The translations under genes were made by a program, and so were the position numbers. A model generated the notes under the pieces. That model did not search any database. It saw only the letters and a program-made list of their open reading frames with translations, and was not told the DNA's origin. Shown in pieces: positions 47,956 to 59,865 of a stretch of DNA of 64,000 bases (position 1 is its first letter; each line of letters begins with the position of its first letter). The stretch comes from Boswellia sacra (lineage: Eukaryota; Streptophyta; Magnoliopsida; Sapindales; Burseraceae). Location: assembly GCA_013180625.2 (NCBI GenBank), contig SNVD02004560.1:141565-205564 (forward strand), in the 5' to 3' direction.

Positions 47956-48644
47956 ATTAATTATATAATATCATCCTTCATTGTATGCTAATTTATCCAA
48001 AAAAAAAAAAAGATATTATATATTATCTTTTAATCAATCATCTCAACCGATTTTGAATATTAATGGCTAGAATTTGTGTCTAATTTTGTGTCAAAAAATT
48101 TGTATCAAAAGATCTCTTTCCAGAGAGGAAATATTTTAACATAAATTTTTGATACAATTAATTAATACAAATTTATAACCATTAATCTCATAAAACCAAT
48201 GGTTGAAATTAAAATTCAACAAGTTGCATTTGTTTGTATGTGTATAGACATCTTTATCCAATACTAAATTATATGATAATTAGTTATATATAATTCGTGC
48301 ATCACAATTAATTTTGCCTTGCTTTTTGTGATTGTGATGAGTATTGAAATTAATAACGTGATCAAAGAAATTAAAATGATTTAAGGTCACTAGATGAATA
48401 GAATTTACGTAAGTATATACATTAATTACTTGTATTTCAAGTATATATTTGCAGCAGTCCACCTTTATCAAATAATATAAAACTTGATAGGCAAAAACTT
48501 GCAGATTTTAATTAATGCTTGTACTCATTGTTCATATATAGCCTCATTTTATCAGTGAATTAATATTACATGCCAATATCCTTTCCCCGGTTTTTTTTTT
48601 TTTGAAAGATTTCTCACCTTGTTCAATCTACCGATCATCTTTGT
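47956..48644. other. AT-rich intergenic region
   Basis: No gene. There are poly-A at 48000-48012 and poly-T at 48592-48603, the latter shortly before the copia LTR. Confidence 0.5.
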
Positions 48645-49394
48645 TGTGAAGAAGAGTGGCACACACTCTCACAAAAGGCTTAATGCGAAATTTAATTAGG
48701 AGTTTTAACACACTCAAGCAAAATAAATTAAAGTAAGAACATAAGGATACAATTTATACTAGTTCAGACCACAAAACATGATCCTACGTCCAGTTCTTGG
48801 TGATAATCAATTCACTATGGCAAAAAACAAGAGATACAAGAGTGTTTACAGGGACGACTACAAGAAATTTAGTTTCTTTCGCTCCAAGAAACTCTTAATC
48901 TCTGTAAACCCTAACTCTCTTCTTATTCTCTCTTCTCTCAGACTTCTCTGACCTATTCTACACTAGAAACACGTCTCTTATTTATAGGCCAAGGCTTATA
49001 GGTCAATTACTTGCGTGACAAGCAATCCTGATTGTACCAGGAAACAGACGCGCGCTCCTTTGCCATCGTACTCGCGCTCCAACGCAAACTCTCTGTTCAG
49101 ACACATCCACAAACCCAGAATCTATGCCCTTGTGCAGGATTATTTGTGCTCCTGTGCCAATGTTTCATTCTTGTGCAACACTCCTGGTGCGGTAGTGCCA
49201 AGCTTCTATCTTCACATGTCTGACACTTTATTTGGTGCGCATCTAGTGCTTCGGTGTAGCTTCAGTTACGCGCCTACGCCACTTTTCTGGCTACATTTCA
49301 CAAGTTGGGCCACAGACTTTACAAATCTCTACCTTAGATCAAGCTCGTGTTTCCATACTGTAAACCACCATAGTAAATTCCAACCACGTCCACA
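48645..49394 (-). repeat. 3' LTR of the copia element
   Basis: About 750 bp, TGTGAAGAA..GTCCACA, directly after the last RNase H-side frame. The open frames inside it (49015-49404) are LTR sequence, not genes. Confidence 0.75.
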
Positions 49395-49409
49395 TTTAAG
49401 CTAAAACGG

Positions 49410-51050
49410 TCAATCTATTATTTGTATCAAATCCAAACAAGTATTGAACTTGATAATCATAACAGGCTTAGTGATCATATCTATAAGATTTCTTTCAGTA
49501 TGAATTTTAACTACTGAAACCTTCGGAATGACATCTCTAATGAAATGCAGCTTGATGTCTATATGTTTAGTTCTTTCATGATATATTTGATTTTTGGTCA
49601 AATGTATCACACTTTGGTTATCTCAAAACACTTTTACCTTGTCTTGTCTCACAATAAACTTACTAACAAGCCCTTACAGTCACAATGCTTCTTTTATAGC
49701 CTCTATAGTGGCAATATACTCTGCTTCAGTTGTCAAAAGAGCCATAACTGATTGCAAATTGGCTTTCCAACTAATGGTGCAACCAAACAACATGAATACA
49801 TAACCAGTTAACATCCTTCTTTTATCAAGATCACCTGCAAAGTCTGCGTCCACATAACCCATAAGCTTTTCATCCATATCTTTGCTCCTCTCATACACAA
49901 ATCCGTAGCTTGAAGTACCCTTGAGATATTTAAATATCCACTTGACAGCTGCCGAATGATATCTACCTTGATTTGCCATGAAACGACTCACCAAGCAAGC
50001 TACATATGCTAAGTCAGATCTTGTACAAATCATGGAGTACATCAAACTATGAACAGCACTCGTATAAGGAATTTTAGTCATCTCCTATTTCTCTACATCT
50101 GTAGTAGGAGACTGTGACGACAAAAGTTTAAAGTGAGCTGCCAAAGGAATATGTACCTTGTTTGCGCCAGCCATGTTAAACTTCTCAAGTATTTTGAGTA
50201 TATAGTCACCTTGATACAGAAATAACAAGCCTTTATATCTATCTTTATTGATTTTCATCTCCAAAATCTTCTTAGCATAACCCAAATCTTTCATCTCAAA
50301 TTCTTGTTTAGCTATCTTTTCAGTTTTCGAATTTCTTCCATATTTGTCAATGCAATCAACATGTCATCAACATACAACAATAAAAAAAATCCCATCTCCA
50401 CTTTTCAACCACTTGACGTATATGCAACTATCATATTTACTTCTAGTACACCCATGTTTGATCATGAAATCATCAAACTTCAAATACTATTGCCTTGGTG
50501 ACTACTTGAGGCCATACAAGGATTTCTTTAATAAACATACATTGTCTTCACTTCCTACTTTAACAAAATCCTCTAGTTGTAACATCACAATCCTCTCCTC
50601 CAAACCATGAAGGAACACGGTTTTGACATCCATCTGCTCTAACTCCATATTTTGTTTACTAGAGCCAGTAGTATTCTAACAGACTTGTGTTTTACAACAA
50701 GAGAGAAAACCTCATTGAAATCAGTGCTCTCCTTTTGTGTGAATCCTTTTGCCACTAACCTAGCATTATACCTAGGCTTTCCTTCCCTACAAGCATCTTC
50801 CTTCCGTTTAAATACCCATTTATAACCTACTGCCTTCTATCTAGTAGTGTTATTAATCAAGACCCAGGTATGATTCTTATTCAAAAAAATCCATTTCCTC
50901 TCTCATTGCTTGTTGCCAATGACTCCTGTCTCTACAAGCCATTGCTTCCCTATAGCTTCTAAGCTCATTACCATCAGTCTCCTCTAATATTAAAAATGAA
51001 AAAGCTATAAGATTAGTATATCCATACTTCACCAGTGGTGCTACTATCCT
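49410..51050 (-). pseudogene. Copia reverse transcriptase and RNase H (broken)
   Basis: Reading down the minus strand, the polymerase motif YVDDMLIALTNM is at about 50350-50375. MKDLGYAKKILEMKINKDR follows at about 50290, then SLMYSMICTRSDLAYV (about 50030). RNase H follows with YVDADFAGDLDKRRMLTGYVF, ISWKANLQSV and TEAEYIA (49700-49860). The tail HIDIKLHFIRDVI..DMITKP is at 49430-49560. All are canonical copia landmarks. Frames change between blocks. Confidence 0.87.
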
Positions 51051-52130
51051 CTTAGCACGATCTCTTGCTAATTGATAGTTTCACAAGTCGTCAGACTCAT
51101 CAAGGACTTCATCAACATTATCATGTTCTACTATTTCACTTGCCTCTTCCTTTTGAGAATCTTCAGCCTCATAAAGCTCCACCTTAGTCCTAACACTATT
51201 TGCATCCGTAGCATTCTCACTAGGTATCGATTGAGGTTTCGAATAGCCCCTGACAAGAACTCTGACTCTCTAAAAGTGATATCTCTGCTTGTGAAACACT
51301 TTAAAACATTTGACTCTTGCCACCACAATCTGTATCCTTTTACTCCTTTCGGATAGCTAAGAAACATGTACTTCCTCACCTTGGCTCCAGTTTACCTTGT
51401 TTGATATGGACATATGACACACAACAAACACTCTCAAATGACACTATAGCTCAGTGGTGAACCTGTCCACACTTCTTTGAGCGTCTTGAAACCAATAGCC
51501 ACGGACGGACATCTATTGATCAAGTGTACTACCGTGTTAACTGCTTCTCCTCAAAACTTCTTAGGCTTTCCAGCGCTCAACAACATGCATCTAACTCTCT
51601 CAAGAAACATTCTATTCATCCTTTCAGCCAAACCATTTTGCTGTGGTGTTCCGAATGTTGTCTTGTGTCTCACCACTCACTGTTGTGAAATCAGTTGAAC
51701 TCTTTATTCAAGAACTCCAAACCATTATAAGTTCTAAGCTGTCAAACTTTTCTACCCGTTTGGATTTCAACCATCTTTTTCCAATGTTTAACTTTCTGGA
51801 GTGCCTCATCCTTAGTTTTCAAGATGTATACTTACACATTCCTTGAGCAATCATCAATTATAAACATAAAGTATCTACCTCCATCTAAAGTTGCATCCTT
51901 AGTAGACCTCATAGATTAGAATTGATATAACTGAGAGTTTCCCTTGTTACATAAGATGAGGAAGCGAATTTTACCCATGTAGACTTGCCAAGTACGTAAT
52001 GCTCACAAAACTCCAATTTTCTCAACTTATCTTCACATAGCAATCCTTGCTTCTACAACTCCTAAAGCCCTCTTTCACTCACATCGCTAAACCTGTTATG
52101 CCATAAGTAAGCTTTATCATCCATGCCTGA
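51050..52130 (-). pseudogene. Copia integrase region (heavily decayed)
   Basis: Lies between the GAG-pre-integrase block and reverse transcriptase. A minus-strand piece reading WAEAVNT-like VNTVVHLINR..PSVAIGFKTLKEVW (about 51460-51560) resembles the usual AVNTACYLINR..KTPEEVW segment of copia integrase. The KYMFLSYPKGVKGYRLW block (about 51330-51375) is the typical C-terminal motif. Many stops. Confidence 0.75.
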
Positions 52131-52138
52131 TACCATAC

Positions 52139-52648
52139 TCATTTCTCCAATATAGTGCTGCCTTGAAGAATATACAAGCTGTTCTCTCTCATACCTTTCA
52201 TTACAACCAAGAATCCTCTTATAACTCTCAATCTGCCATTCTCCCCTTTATAAATGTAGCCATTGGAATCAAGCGTACCAAGTGAAATCAAGTTTCGCTT
52301 CAGCTCTGGAATGTGACTCACAGCCATCAAAACTCTTTTCATGCCATCATGAGTCGTTATTCGAACTGTCCCTATGCCTACCACGCTACAAGCTTTCTTG
52401 TCACCCAACAAAACTTTTCCATAGTCAATCTTCTCTTAAGATTCAAACCAACTTCTATTTGGCGTCATATGAAATGAACAATCAGAATCGAAGACCCATT
52501 TTTTCTCCGAGTTTTTCATGGTCACGACTAGCACATCTGAACTCTCATATCCATCTTCTATACTTGCAACATCACCCTTTTTCTGGTTCTTTTCCTTTGT
52601 CGTTCTTCTTTCTCTTAGGACAAAGGTTCCTAATATGCCCCTCCTCAT
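52139..52648 (-). pseudogene. Copia protease and GAG-pre-integrase region
   Basis: WVFDSDCSFHMTPNRSWF (about 52450-52510) is the copia protease start, with the catalytic D-[ST]-G replaced by D-S-D. VGIGTVRITTHDGMKRVL, VSHIPELKRNLISLGTLDSNGY and the GAG-pre-integrase part (LYILQGSTI) follow to 52139. A frame break lies near 52430. Confidence 0.83.
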
Positions 52649-53108
52649 GACAGTGAAAGCATTTTACGGCTTGTTTTCCTTTTAACTTTGACCTTGAGTG
52701 CGACTTGCCCTTATAGTCATGTTTTTCACTCCTAACTGTCATGTGCAGCCATTCACCTGAGTCTTCACCCAACTCATTCTTCTTTTGAAGATCTTTCGAA
52801 TTTAACGCACCAATCATATTATCAAGTGACAATGTCTCCCTACCATATTTCAAAATGTCTACAAATGTCTTATACGATTTTGGAAGATAATGTAACAACA
52901 CAAGGGTTTTATCCTCATCATCATAGTCAATTTGTAGATTTTCTAAATCTAAGAAGAGTTTGTTAAATTCAACAATGTGATCTTGCAAGTTCTTATCCTC
53001 AGCTATTTTGAATGTAAAAAATTTAGCTTTCAAATACAACCTACTAGACAAATTCTTAGTCATACAAAGGCTTTCAAGCTTTAACCATACCTCAACAACA
53101 GTTTTCAT
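52572..53108 (-). pseudogene. Copia gag with CCHC knuckle
   Basis: Capsid blocks (VEVWLKLESLCMTKNLSSRL, LQDHIVEFNKLFLDLENLQI, LVLLHYLPKSYKTFVDIL) are followed by a zinc knuckle CFHCHEEGHIRNLCP (CX2CX4HX4C, about 52615-52660) and a Lys-rich tail. The start of gag upstream of 53108 is in another frame. The plant copia gag family is clear. Confidence 0.87.
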
Positions 53109-53531
53109 CTGAGAAGCTTACCTTAACACCTTGTCGCTCAAGCAGAAAATTAGCGTGTTGTAAGCTTTGTTCATGATATCACTCCTCTTTTCAGCACGGT
53201 AGCTATCTGACATCTTGCTTTCGCCTTCCAGTGCTTCATCCAGTCCTAGGTTGCCCAACAAAGCCAACATCTTCATCTTTCAAATAGCAAAGTCATTTCT
53301 ACCATCAAACTTCTCAATCTCGTACTAGTTGATGCAACCATCATAGGAATTTCTTTGAACACTTCACGTACTGTGCAGTTATGAGTCAGGACTTTTATCA
53401 AGCACCTGTTATGCTATGAACTTTGTCCACCAAAGATCCTAAAACAAATAGCTGTAATGAAACTCTAATACCAAATTTTTTGTGAAGAATAGCTGCACAC
53501 ACACTCATAAAAGGCTTAATGCAGAATTGAC

Positions 53532-55298
53532 TGTTTTTGGTGAAGGCAAGTGGGAAATTAATTCTACTTTTGCCTTGTCCACTTCAATTCTCTTAGAAAA
53601 AACCACATGGCTTAAGACAATTCCCGAAGTGACCATATAATGGCATTTTTTTCAATTCAAAATAAGGCCTTTTTCTACACACCTTTTTAGGACTTTTTCT
53701 AAGTTTTCAAGACAATTGTCAAAAGAGTTTCCAAAGACAGTTATATCATCCATAAAAACTTCTAAACAATGCTCAACCATATCACTGAAAATGCTTAACA
53801 TGCATCTTTGAAAAGTGGCTGGGGCATTACGAAGTCCAAAAGACATTCTCCTAAATGCAAAATTGCTGAAGGGGCACGTGAATGTGGTCTTTTCTTGGTC
53901 TTCGAGTACAATGAAAATTTGATAATAGCATGAGTATCCATCAAGAAAGAAGAAGTAGGGGTGTCCTACTACTTTTTCAAAAATTTGGTCAAGAAATGGT
54001 AAGGAAAAATGGTCTTTTCTAGTGATAGCATTTGATTTTCTATAATCAATGCACATCCTCCAACTAGATGAGACTCGAGTTGGCAATGATTCACCCTTTT
54101 CATTTTTGACTATTGTAATGCCAGATTTCTTAGGTACTACTTGTGTAGGGCTTACCCACTTGCTATCAGAAATAGTGTAGATAATTCCCACATCAAGTAG
54201 TTTGAGAACTTCAGCCCTAATGACCTCCTTCATGTGTGGATTTAATCTCCTTTGAGGTTGTTGGGATGTTTTGGCATTTTCTTCTAAATGTATTCTATGT
54301 GTACAAATCCAAGGATTAATGCCTTTTATCTCTTTTAAAGTCCATCCAATTGCATTTTTATGCTTTTTAAGTACGTGTATCAACTTACCTTGTTGCTCGC
54401 TAGTAAGGGATGAAGAAATTACCACCGGATATATCTGATTCTCCCCAAGATATGCATATTTCAGTCCTTCAAGTAAGGGCTTCAATTCTAACTTGGGAGC
54501 TTCCTCTTCCTTGCTTCCATTCATTTGCCCTAATTCTTCAAATCTTGATTTTGAGCCTTTTTCCAACACCTGTGCACAATCCAGTAAAGAACACATATCA
54601 GAAAGATCATGTTCTAGTTCCATACTTGATTCTAACGAATTCACTAAACAAGTTTCCAAAGGGTCAGAAGAACTCCCTTTTTGGATGTGATCTTCCACAA
54701 TAGATTCGATCACATTGGCCTTATTAATTTCATCTTCTTCTTCATGTGGTTGTTTGCACATAATAAAAATATTAAGTTCCAATGTCATGTTCCCAAATGA
54801 TATCTTCATGACTCCATTCTTGCAATTAATCAAAGCATTAGAGGTAGCTAGAAATGGATCCCCTAAAATAACAGGAATTGAATTGCTTACTTCCACTGGT
54901 TGTGTGTCCAAGACGATAAAATCCACTGGGTAAATGAATTTATCGGCTTGAACTAACACATCTTCTACTACTCCTCTTGGTACTTTGACTGATCTATCAG
55001 CAGGCAAAAGAGTCACAGAAGTCGGTTTTAACTCACCTAGATTGAGTTTTTGAAAAACCGAGTATGGAAGCAAATTCACACTAGCACCAAGATCAAGCAA
55101 AGCTTGTTCAATTTTATGGTCTCCAATAACGCATGAAATTGTAGGACAACCTAGATCCTTATATTTCACTGTATTATTATTTTGAAGAATAGCACTTACT
55201 TGCTCGACTAGAAAGGCCTTCTTTTTCACATTCAGTTTTCTTTTCACAGTGCACAAGTCTTTCAAAAATTTTGCATAAGAAGGTACCTGTTTGATCAC
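53532..55298 (-). pseudogene. Tat-type protease and reverse transcriptase
   Basis: A 548-codon open stretch (55298-53652). The protease region has ALLDLGASVNLLPYSVFQKL (about residues 65-85, the D-L-G-A-S form of this lineage) and IPVILGDPFLATSNALI. Reverse transcriptase follows: HRIHLEENAKTSQQPQRRLN, SWRMCIDYRKSNAITRKDHF, RMSFGLRNAPATFQRCM and the catalytic VFMDDITVFGNSF (about residue 515). Past a stop/frameshift at about 53650 the connection domain continues (KCHYMVTSGIVLSH, IEVDKAKVELI) to 53532, where the element is cut. This is the best-preserved pol segment in the window, but it is truncated. Confidence 0.88.
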
Positions 55299-55449
55299 AC
55301 AAGCAAGGGAATGTTGAGCTTTACCTGTTTGAAAATTTCAAAGATTTCAGAATTGTGAGTTGGCTTCTTTTGTATAGCTAATGCTTGAGGAAATGGAGGC
55401 ACTGATGAGGATATGGTTTCCTCTTCGCTAGGTATTGGTTTGGCAACCT

Positions 55450-56815
55450 CTTCCTAACCTTTAGAGATTGATTTTTCTTCTTTTTCACAAGGGTTAGGAA
55501 TATGCTTTTCAACAACCTTACCATTGCGAAGGGTCATGACTGACTTGGCTGGGTCAAAATAATGGTCTCTTGAATTCCCTGCATTTGCATTAGATTGATC
55601 TTTGGGGTTTTGCAATGTTTGAGAAGGAAATTTTCCCTTCTCTTGGATGCTAAATATAGATGCAAATTTTGCAAGAGTTTCTGACAAATTTACTAATGTT
55701 TGAACAGTTTGTTATTGAAAGTCTCTTGCTTTGTAATGAATGAATGCAATGTTTCTTCAAGGTCATTCCTAGGAGGAGGGGCATATGCATGATCATGAGA
55801 ATTTTGAAATTTTTGTTGTGTTTGAAGAGGGACTTGTGAAGATTGTGCATAATTGTCATTTTTTCAACTAAAATTTGGATGATTTCTCCAATCGGGATTG
55901 TAAGTTTGTGAGTATGGATTGTGATTTGGCCTTTTGAAAGTGTTCAAGGTATTGGCTTGCTCATGGAGACATTCCCTAAAGTCAGGCAAAGTTGGGCAAT
56001 CATCAGTAGAATGGTCATTGTCATTACAAATGTTACAGACATTTTCTTGAATAGAATTCAATTGACCATTCTTTTTCATTTCTAAAGCCTCGACTTTTCT
56101 AGCTAGGGATGCATATTTGGCTTGAAGGTCATGATCTTCCCTAAGGTTGTAAATGCCTCTATTGGATGTCGAGGTTGGGCCTTGCTTGGTACCTCATAGG
56201 TGCCAGCAGTGTCCCAATTTTGTGCCTTTTCTGCCAAGGAATCTATGTAGTCAAGTGCTTCCTCAGGGTCTTTTTCTTTAAATTCTCCATTACACATTAA
56301 TTCTACTAGTTGCCTATCTTGAGGTGTTAACCCTTCATAGAAGTGTGCAACTATTCTCCAAGTTTCAAAACCATGGTGAGGACAGGTATTAAGTAGTTCT
56401 TTATACCTATCCCAACATTGGTAAAGGGTTTCCCTTTGTTTTTTAGAGAAATTAGAAATTTGTCTTTTAGGAGAATTTGTTCTATAGTAGGAAAATTTTT
56501 TTTCAAAAATTGTTGTTTCATCTCATCCCATGAACTGATGGAATTTGACCTCAAATTTTGTAGCTATATTCTAGCTTTATCTTTTAAGGAAAAAGGGAAA
56601 AGCTTTAATCTAATGGTGTTTATGCTACAATTTGGGTCAGTGTAGGAATTACATACCTCTTCAAAGAGTTTTAAGTGCGAATATGAGTTCTCCACATCAA
56701 GGCCATGAAAGGTGGGTAGAAGTCGAACAAAACTTGGCTTGAAATTGAAATGGATTGAATCTGGAGGAGAAACTACACAAGATGGTGCACTAGTCCTTAC
56801 CGGATTCATGTAATC
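55450..56815 (-). pseudogene. Tat-type gag (fragmented)
   Basis: Starts near 56809 (MNPVRTSAPSCVV). SIHFNFKPSFVRLLPTFHGL, then HLKLFEEVCNS and RLKLFPFSLKDKAR follow; these are the opening blocks of Tat/Athila gag. A second piece has SISSWDEMKQQFLKKNFP (about 56530). A third has the knuckle CNICNDNDHSTDDCP (about 55990-56035). The last piece ends MTLRNGKVVEKHIPNP (about 55520). Four frame breaks. Confidence 0.85.
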
Positions 56816-57064
56816 TTTGAGGGTTCTTCGTTGGTTTTAATCATTTTGTTGGAAACGATTGTCCCCTTCATCCGTGGACCTTTCCACTAGATTGTCGGTC
56901 ATGTTTTCCAAGGAAGATGATGTTTTTCTAACAAGTCTACCACTAGATGTTCGTGACCAAATTTTCATGCAAGAAAGAGAGAAGAAAAGAGAAGAAAAGA
57001 TGAACAAAAAAAAATTAAGATCTAAAATAAGAGAAGAGAATACTTACAATTTTGCATACCAAAT

Positions 57065-57085
57065 TTTACCTTCCCCGGCAACGAC
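57065..57085 (-). promoter_or_regulatory. Primer-binding site of the Tat element
   Basis: On the minus strand it resembles TGGCGCCGTTGCCGGGGA, with GAGTCG in place of GGCGCC. It lies just inside the LTR edge at 57096 and fixes the LTR to its left-hand internal region. Confidence 0.7.
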
Positions 57086-57095
57086 TCCAAAAACT

Positions 57096-58464
57096 TGACA
57101 CATCCGAAAATAGGATTGCCTCCCAAGTATAGGAGTGTCGAAGTAATAAACCCGGTGAGACCGGGTTCGATCCACGAGGAAGGAAAATTTAGCTTTACAA
57201 ACTTTAAGTAAGCAAATATGATGTGGATGATTCCAAGGGATGGCAAGATAATATCAACAAGTATGATTAAAAAACAAGTTCTTAAATAATAAATGAGAAT
57301 AACACAAGAGAAATTAACACAATAATAATGAAAGCTAAGGTTAGGGGATCCGCCCTTGATATTTCAAATAAGGATAAACAACCCGTTTTAGTAATATGAA
57401 TTATATTTGCTTCGTTACCAATATTTATACCACTTCTTATAAATGTGTTCAAGCATCCAATATGCCAATCATCATATGTCTACAACAAATCAAGGTTCCT
57501 AACTAGATTCGTGTTGGTAAGGAAGAACCATACGACATCTAAAAAGGATCTAAGCATTTGATGTGCCAAGGATTGTCGACAATGGATCAAGACCTCACTT
57601 TACGAGTGGTGTCAAGATTGATTAAGAAAATAAATATAAATCATATAAAATAAACAACATAATATTATGACAATTAAACACATATCAAAGGGTTAGAGAA
57701 TCCTTACTCTCATATCAAAGGTTTCACCCTTTCACCTTAGCAAGAGAGAAATTAGAAAGACATTATAAGAGAAAGAAAAGAAATTGCAAGAAAAAGAAGA
57801 TTTATTAATAACATAAACATACAAGAGACAAACACAATACAAGATCTCAGCAAGGCCAAAATGCCCTAATGGGTCACAAGGCGCCTCTATTTATAGATAC
57901 ATTCAGGAGCAAACTTGTCAAATTATAAAAGAATAATTGTCAAATGTTAGGCGAACTAACTTTGATCATTGGGATCATTAGGTGCACCACTTTGACCACC
58001 GCTTTTGACATTGAAATATTGAGCATTTTAATCACATGTCTTCATAAAAGTTGTAATATTTCTCTCAGATTTCTAGAACATATTGATTTGCATAATTTGG
58101 ATACGTATTTTGAGAGATATGGTCCAAATACTGAGGCCTGGTCAGACTGGGCCAAGACTATAGATGGGTTCACTTCAAGCCTAATTTTAGTCCGCTAAGA
58201 GCCCGAATTTGATGATACTTGTGAAATGCAATCTTGTAGATAATTGAATCATCTTTCCATAACATTAAGATTTGCACCATTCTGATCTATAAATAGAAAG
58301 TTATGCCCATTTTACCAAACCTATATCAAAACCGAAATTAAGAGAAAGTTAATTCAAAGGATGTAAAGACAACAAATATGCTTAAGTTGAGGAATTTAAT
58401 GACACTATTAATGCAATATGATGAATTAAGCTCTCATTAAGCATATATATTTAAGTGTTCATCA
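57096..58464 (-). repeat. Tat LTR with internal sequence on both sides
   Basis: About 1.37 kb, TGAC..ATCA. Its left edge meets a primer-binding site and gag (5'-LTR behaviour). Its right edge meets a purine tract on the minus strand (AGGGGGTG, 58465-58473) and Tat 3'-internal sequence (3'-LTR behaviour). Confidence 0.72.
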
Positions 58465-58767
58465 CACCCCCTAACTAGCTTATTGCTAGTCCCTAGCAAT
58501 TAAAGCGTCATTATTTATAAGTGATTTATAGAATTTTACAACCAAGGTGGTCATTATTGCACTCTCCTTGATTTTATCCAAATAGACAAACGCTCAATAT
58601 TTTTTTCTTTTTTTTGAAATGACTCATATACCCTTCAGTCAAGATATCAACAAACCTTCTTTTTGTACTCAGTCGGCGCATAACTATGGGGCTTATTCGA
58701 AAGAAGCCGTATCGGTTTTAATATTTGTTAAGGCTAACAACCTTAGGTAGGGGGTATTCATTCATTT

Positions 58768-58802
<35 letters not shown>

Positions 58803-59735
58803 TCTTTTTTTTGTTTTGTTTTTTTTGAAAGAATGCATTTTTAACCCATGTAGCGAGCCTTAGGCTAATGACTTCCAGACCAGTTGGCCTTAGGGCATTA
58901 GGTATTAAGACACCCCTACGAGCTTAACGACTCGGGTTGCCAATGCTTTATTTTTACTTAGAAACTTGTGGATAGTGTAATGTTCAATCCCATTAAGCTT
59001 TCTCTTTAATCCATGTAGCGAGCTTTAGGCCAATAGCTCCCAAACCAGTTGGTCCTAGGTTATTAGGTATTAAGGCACCCCTCGGGCTTAATTGCTCGAA
59101 TTAAGGAGGCTACGAGACCAAACTTATCCATAATTGCTCTCTCTTTATTTTTTTCATTTTTTTTTATTTTTTTTTACTTTCCCCTTCCTTTTGTTGTTAT
59201 CCTAAACAAAACAAAAGAACTCAAATATTGCAACATTTCATTTCCACCCACAATCATGCATCAAGGTATGTGTGTGTGTGTGAAGAAAGGTTCATGAATA
59301 CTTGCTTAACGAGTACATAAGCACAACGTTTATTAAATGATAAGGTTGTGAGAGTTCATAGATTTGAATAATTCAAAGTGAAATGAATAAGACCTCCTTG
59401 TTATAAAATTCAAAAATAAAAACTAAATAATATCAAGTTAACTAAAATGACTTCTAAAAAAAATGCAAAATCAAAACAAAATAAAAAATTGGTTAGAGTG
59501 TGTTTCAAGAGTTCAAACTGGCCCTCCCTACTCTGCCATTCCTGACCCAGAATATGTCTCAAGAGGATTTGAACTCCTTACACCGCACTCTGAATCTAAT
59601 TACTAACTCGCTTTTTTTTTTTTACAAAAAAGAAAAAGAAAATTCAAGACACACTTATGTCTATTATCCTTCCCCCCCAACTAAATGAAACATTGTCCCC
59701 AATGTTTAAATATAGAGAGATAAAGTATAAGAGAT
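58465..59735 (-). mobile_element. 3' non-coding internal region of a second Tat copy
   Basis: It opens with the minus-strand purine tract and a hairpin word (TTGCTAGTCCCTAGCAA) like the one after the LTR at 62640. It contains two direct copies of a 100-140-bp block (about 58845-58930 and 59010-59090: GTAGCGAGC, CAGTTGG(C/T)C, ATTAGGTATTAAG(A/G)CACCCCT). An AT microsatellite lies at 58771-58800. It ends near a C-rich TTGTCCCCAATGT block (59665-59705), also present near 63385. No coding sequence. Confidence 0.68.
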
Positions 59736-59865
59736 ATTACCTGAAGCTTCTGTTATTTAAGAGAGATGACCTGAAAGACTCATAAAATAAAATAAAATAA
59801 AGCACAGGAAAACATTACAAACGGAGATTCAGATCCAATTTGCACTTTTTGTTTTGCCCTCCTGC

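Larger units (their letters stand above)
48645..53531 (-). mobile_element. Ty1/copia retrotransposon, decayed, 5' LTR truncated
   Basis: On the minus strand the order is 5' LTR remnant (53481-53531), primer-binding site (TTTGGTATTAGAGTTTC, about 53458-53475), gag, protease, integrase, reverse transcriptase, RNase H, 3' LTR (48645-49394). Integrase before reverse transcriptase is the copia order. The LTRs share TGTGAAGAA, CACACACTC and AAAAGGCTTAATGC. The right LTR is cut off after about 50 bp, where a different element begins. Stops and frameshifts occur in every domain. Confidence 0.88.
53532..58464 (-). mobile_element. Tat-lineage Ty3/gypsy element, 3' part missing
   Basis: The 5' LTR is 57096-58464 (TGACACATCC..GTTCATCA on the plus strand). 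The primer-binding site on the minus strand reads GGAGTCGTTGCCGGGGAAGG (about 57065-57085), the TGGCGCCGTTGCCGGGGA type used by Tat/Athila elements. Gag pieces (55864-56809), a protease/reverse-transcriptase frame (53652-55298) and the start of the connection domain follow. The element ends abruptly at about 53532, where copia LTR sequence begins. RNase H, integrase and 3' LTR are gone. Confidence 0.85.

Noticed and set aside
49015..49404. 129-codon frame on the plus strand
   Set aside because: It lies wholly inside the copia LTR, on the opposite strand.
58465..59735. CRISPR-like or satellite repeats
   Set aside because: Only two diverged direct copies, in a retroelement 3' region of a plant genome.
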